This document shows, in pieces, positions 6,631 through 8,070 of a stretch of 8,070 bases of DNA. This stretch comes from Thermoplasmata archaeon (GTDB lineage: Archaea > Thermoplasmatota > Thermoplasmata > UBA184): assembly GCA_030043505.1 (NCBI GenBank), contig JASHXN010000071.1, positions 1 through 8,070 of the forward strand, read 5' to 3'. Below the pieces are notes generated by a model. It worked only from the letters and a program-made list of their open reading frames with translations, searched no databases and was not told the origin of the DNA. A program made the translations under genes and the position numbers. Numbering within the stretch: position 1 is the stretch's first letter; every line of letters begins with the position of its first letter.

Positions 6631-6784
6631 CCCAGTCCTCGGCTTCGCGGGGGGCGGGTTGGACGGCGAACGGATCGACGGCCTGGACCTCGAGCTCCGT
6701 TCCGCAGTCCGTGCAGGGGAAGACCTCCCCGAGCACTTTGTCGTGGCTCTCGACGCTAGCGGCGCACTCTGGGCATTCGGTCAT
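6623..6784 (-). CDS. lysW: Amino-group carrier protein LysW (ArgW)
   Basis: This 53-residue carrier has the C-terminal Glu side chain that is loaded with glutamate or aminoadipate and passed from enzyme to enzyme. The sequence begins MTECPECAASVES. Zinc ligands are C4, C7, C24 and C27, forming a small beta domain. An acidic linker follows, and the protein ends exactly in EDWGE (49-53), the diagnostic tail bearing the attachment residue E53. The ATG at 6782-6784 overlaps the argH stop as ATGA and has GAGGA (6791-6795) 6 nt upstream. TAA at 6623-6625 lies inside the start of argX. It is shorter than the minimum length many gene finders use, so it may be unannotated, yet nothing else in the operon can work without it. 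The acidic surface fits the basic binding faces known in partner enzymes of this pathway. Confidence 0.97.
   Translation of the reverse strand: MTECPECAASVESHDKVLGEVFPCTDCGTELEVQAVDPFAVQPAPREAEDWGE
6636..6640 (-). promoter_or_regulatory. Shine-Dalgarno of argX inside the lysW EDWGE codons
   Basis: The codons GAG GAC for Glu49-Asp50 of LysW supply GAGGA, 5 nt before the GTG start of argX, and that GTG is itself made from the Gly-Glu codons (GGT GAG). The signal supports the GTG start over any later one and places initiation of the ligase inside the codons of the tail it acts on. Confidence 0.6.
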
Positions 6785-8070
6785 GTGGTTTCCTCGGTTA
6801 CGAGCTCCTCGATGCGCTCGACCTTGCGGGCGAGCGAGGAGAGGGAATCGCGCCGCTCGGCGAGGCGAGCGTGCGCGTGCTGGATCTGGAGGGCCACGGG
6901 GCTAGGCCCGGGCGAACCCGGGGCGCTCCGGCGCGCGAGCGAGGCGGCCGGATCCGGCGCCCCCGCGTCCGCCGCACCGGGGGACGGGCGCAGCACCGAG
7001 GCTCGGACCGCCTCGTGGGCCTGCCGGAACGGGGTCCCGGCCGCCACGAGCTGCTCCGCCCGGTCGGTGGCGTACAGTTCCGGATCGGCGGCGGCCGCCC
7101 GGAGGCGCTCCCGGTCGAACCGGATCTCGCGGACGAGGCGGTCCAACGACCGCACGGTCCCGAGGACCGTCGCCACCGAGTCGAGGACGGGAGCCTTGTC
7201 CTCTTGGAGGTCCCGGTCGTAGGCGAGCGGGAGCCCTTTCAGGACCGTCAGCAGCGCGACCAAATCGCCGATCGGGCGGCCGGCGCGTCCTCGGGCGAGC
7301 TCGGCGACGTCGGGGTTGCGCTTCTGCGGCATCAGACTGCTGCCCGAACCGAGCGCTTCCGACCGCTCGACGAACCCGAACTCCTTCGACGCGAACAGTA
7401 CGACCTCCTCCCCGAGGGCGCTCGCGTGCACGGCGAGGAGGGCGAGGTCGAACAGCAGCTCGGCGAGAGGGTCGCGGTCGCTCACGGCGTCCAAGGAGTT
7501 CTCGAACGTCGCCGAGAAGCCGAGGCGGCGCGCGGCGGGGGACGGGTCGATGGCGAGCGTGCTGCCGGCGAGGGCGCCCGCTCCGAGGGGCGAGACGTCG
7601 GCGCGGGCGGCGGTGGCGAGGAGCCGGTCCACGTCCCGGTCGAAGCGCCAGAAGTGCGCGAGCAGGTGGTGCCCGAGCGTGACCGGTTGCGCCCGCTGCA
7701 GATGCGTGTAGCCCGGCATGGGGCTCGTCGCCTCCGCGGCCGCGCGGTCGAGCAGGGCAGCGCAGAGTCCGGCGGCGGCCTCGCCGAGGCTGAGGATCGC
7801 CGCGCGGAGGTACAGCCGCTCGTCGAGCGCGACCTGGTCGTTGCGGCTCCGGCCGGTGTGGAGTTTTCCTCCGACGGGGCCGACCAGCTCGGTCAGCCGG
7901 ACCTCGACGTTCGTGTGGACATCTTCGAGCTCCTCCCGCCACCGGAACGTCCCGGAGGCGATCTCGCGGGCGACCGAGCGGAGCCCAGCCTGGAGCTCGC
8001 GAACCTCCCCGGGGGCTAGGAGCCCTGCCGCGCCGAGCGCCTCGACATGCGCGAGGCTTCCCGCGATGTC
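6781..8070 (-). CDS. argH: Argininosuccinate lyase, N-terminus missing
   Basis: ArgH splits argininosuccinate into arginine and fumarate, the final step of arginine synthesis. 429 residues are visible; compared with E. coli ArgH about 32 N-terminal residues lie beyond the right edge. The frame reads through to the edge without a stop, so an internal ATG at 7719 is not the start. Superfamily motifs (numbered from the edge): KLHTGRSRNDQ (about 84-94), PGYTHLQRAQP (119-129; catalytic His123), SPLGAGALAG (160-169), NSLDAVSDRD (191-200) and the signature loop GSGSSLMPQKRNPD (241-254) with the catalytic serine. The C-terminal domain is odd: about 20 residues shorter than E. coli between FRQAH and ARL, replaced by a Pro/Ala/Gly-rich linker, then about 26 extra residues forming a charged, probably helical tail. 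The stop overlaps lysW as ATGA, so argH leads the visible operon. Its promoter is outside the window. Confidence 0.96.
   Translation of the reverse strand, partial: DIAGSLAHVEALGAAGLLAPGEVRELQAGLRSVAREIASGTFRWREELEDVHTNVEVRLTELVGPVGGKLHTGRSRNDQVALDERLYLRAAILSLGEAAAGLCAALLDRAAAEATSPMPGYTHLQRAQPVTLGHHLLAHFWRFDRDVDRLLATAARADVSPLGAGALAGSTLAIDPSPAARRLGFSATFENSLDAVSDRDPLAELLFDLALLAVHASALGEEVVLFASKEFGFVERSEALGSGSSLMPQKRNPDVAELARGRAGRPIGDLVALLTVLKGLPLAYDRDLQEDKAPVLDSVATVLGTVRSLDRLVREIRFDRERLRAAAADPELYATDRAEQLVAAGTPFRQAHEAVRASVLRPSPGAADAGAPDPAASLARRSAPGSPGPSPVALQIQHAHARLAERRDSLSSLARKVERIEELVTEETT

Noticed and set aside
6781..7719. argH starting at an internal ATG (MPGYTHLQ)
   Set aside because: The frame continues open to the window edge and encodes HTGRSRNDQ and other conserved argH sequence upstream.

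Overview
The window comes from a high-GC genome, most likely an archaeon. The evidence is a LysW amino-group-carrier operon of the archaeal arginine (and possibly lysine) type, a BRE/TATA-like promoter with a short leader in front of the pirin gene, many GTG starts and tightly overlapping genes. The proteins are rich in Arg and Ala and poor in Lys, but lack the extreme acidity of haloarchaeal proteins. A high-GC Thermoplasmatota-like lineage would fit. A bacterium carrying the LysW pathway cannot be excluded from this sequence alone.

Left edge (1-902): the start-proximal 208 codons of a MacB/LolD-type ABC transporter ATPase on the minus strand, cut off by the window edge. A 278-bp divergent intergenic region follows. 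It holds the pirin promoter, a G6-T-C6 palindrome, a nested inverted repeat and a doubtful short leader ORF ahead of the ATPase. Next (903-1778, plus strand) is a pirin-family cupin with all four metal ligands intact.

Right and main part (1747-8070, minus strand): one compact operon transcribed from the right edge, argH - lysW - argX - argC - argB - argD - lysK. Junctions are 4-bp or 8-bp overlaps except for a 7-bp gap at argC/argB, so the whole set looks translationally coupled. The 53-codon lysW gene is easy to miss, but it has both CxxC pairs and the exact EDWGE C-terminus that defines the carrier. In the pathway ArgX ligates glutamate to the LysW C-terminal Glu; ArgB phosphorylates it; ArgC reduces it; ArgD transaminates it; LysK releases ornithine and recycles LysW. 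ArgH carries out the last step of arginine synthesis (argininosuccinate to arginine plus fumarate). Ornithine carbamoyltransferase and argininosuccinate synthase are not in the window. Gene order and the presence of argH point to arginine as the main product. Because this pathway's enzymes can be bifunctional in archaea, a role in lysine synthesis from 2-aminoadipate stays open.

The 3' ends of lysK and the pirin gene converge and overlap by 32 bp. I found no RNA genes, insertion sequences, CRISPR arrays or convincing terminators. The window is mainly a well-formed example of a known system. The points worth checking are small: the specificity motif in ArgX, the Shine-Dalgarno site for argX embedded in the EDWGE codons, the shortened and re-tailed ArgH C-terminus, and the dyad in the pirin promoter.
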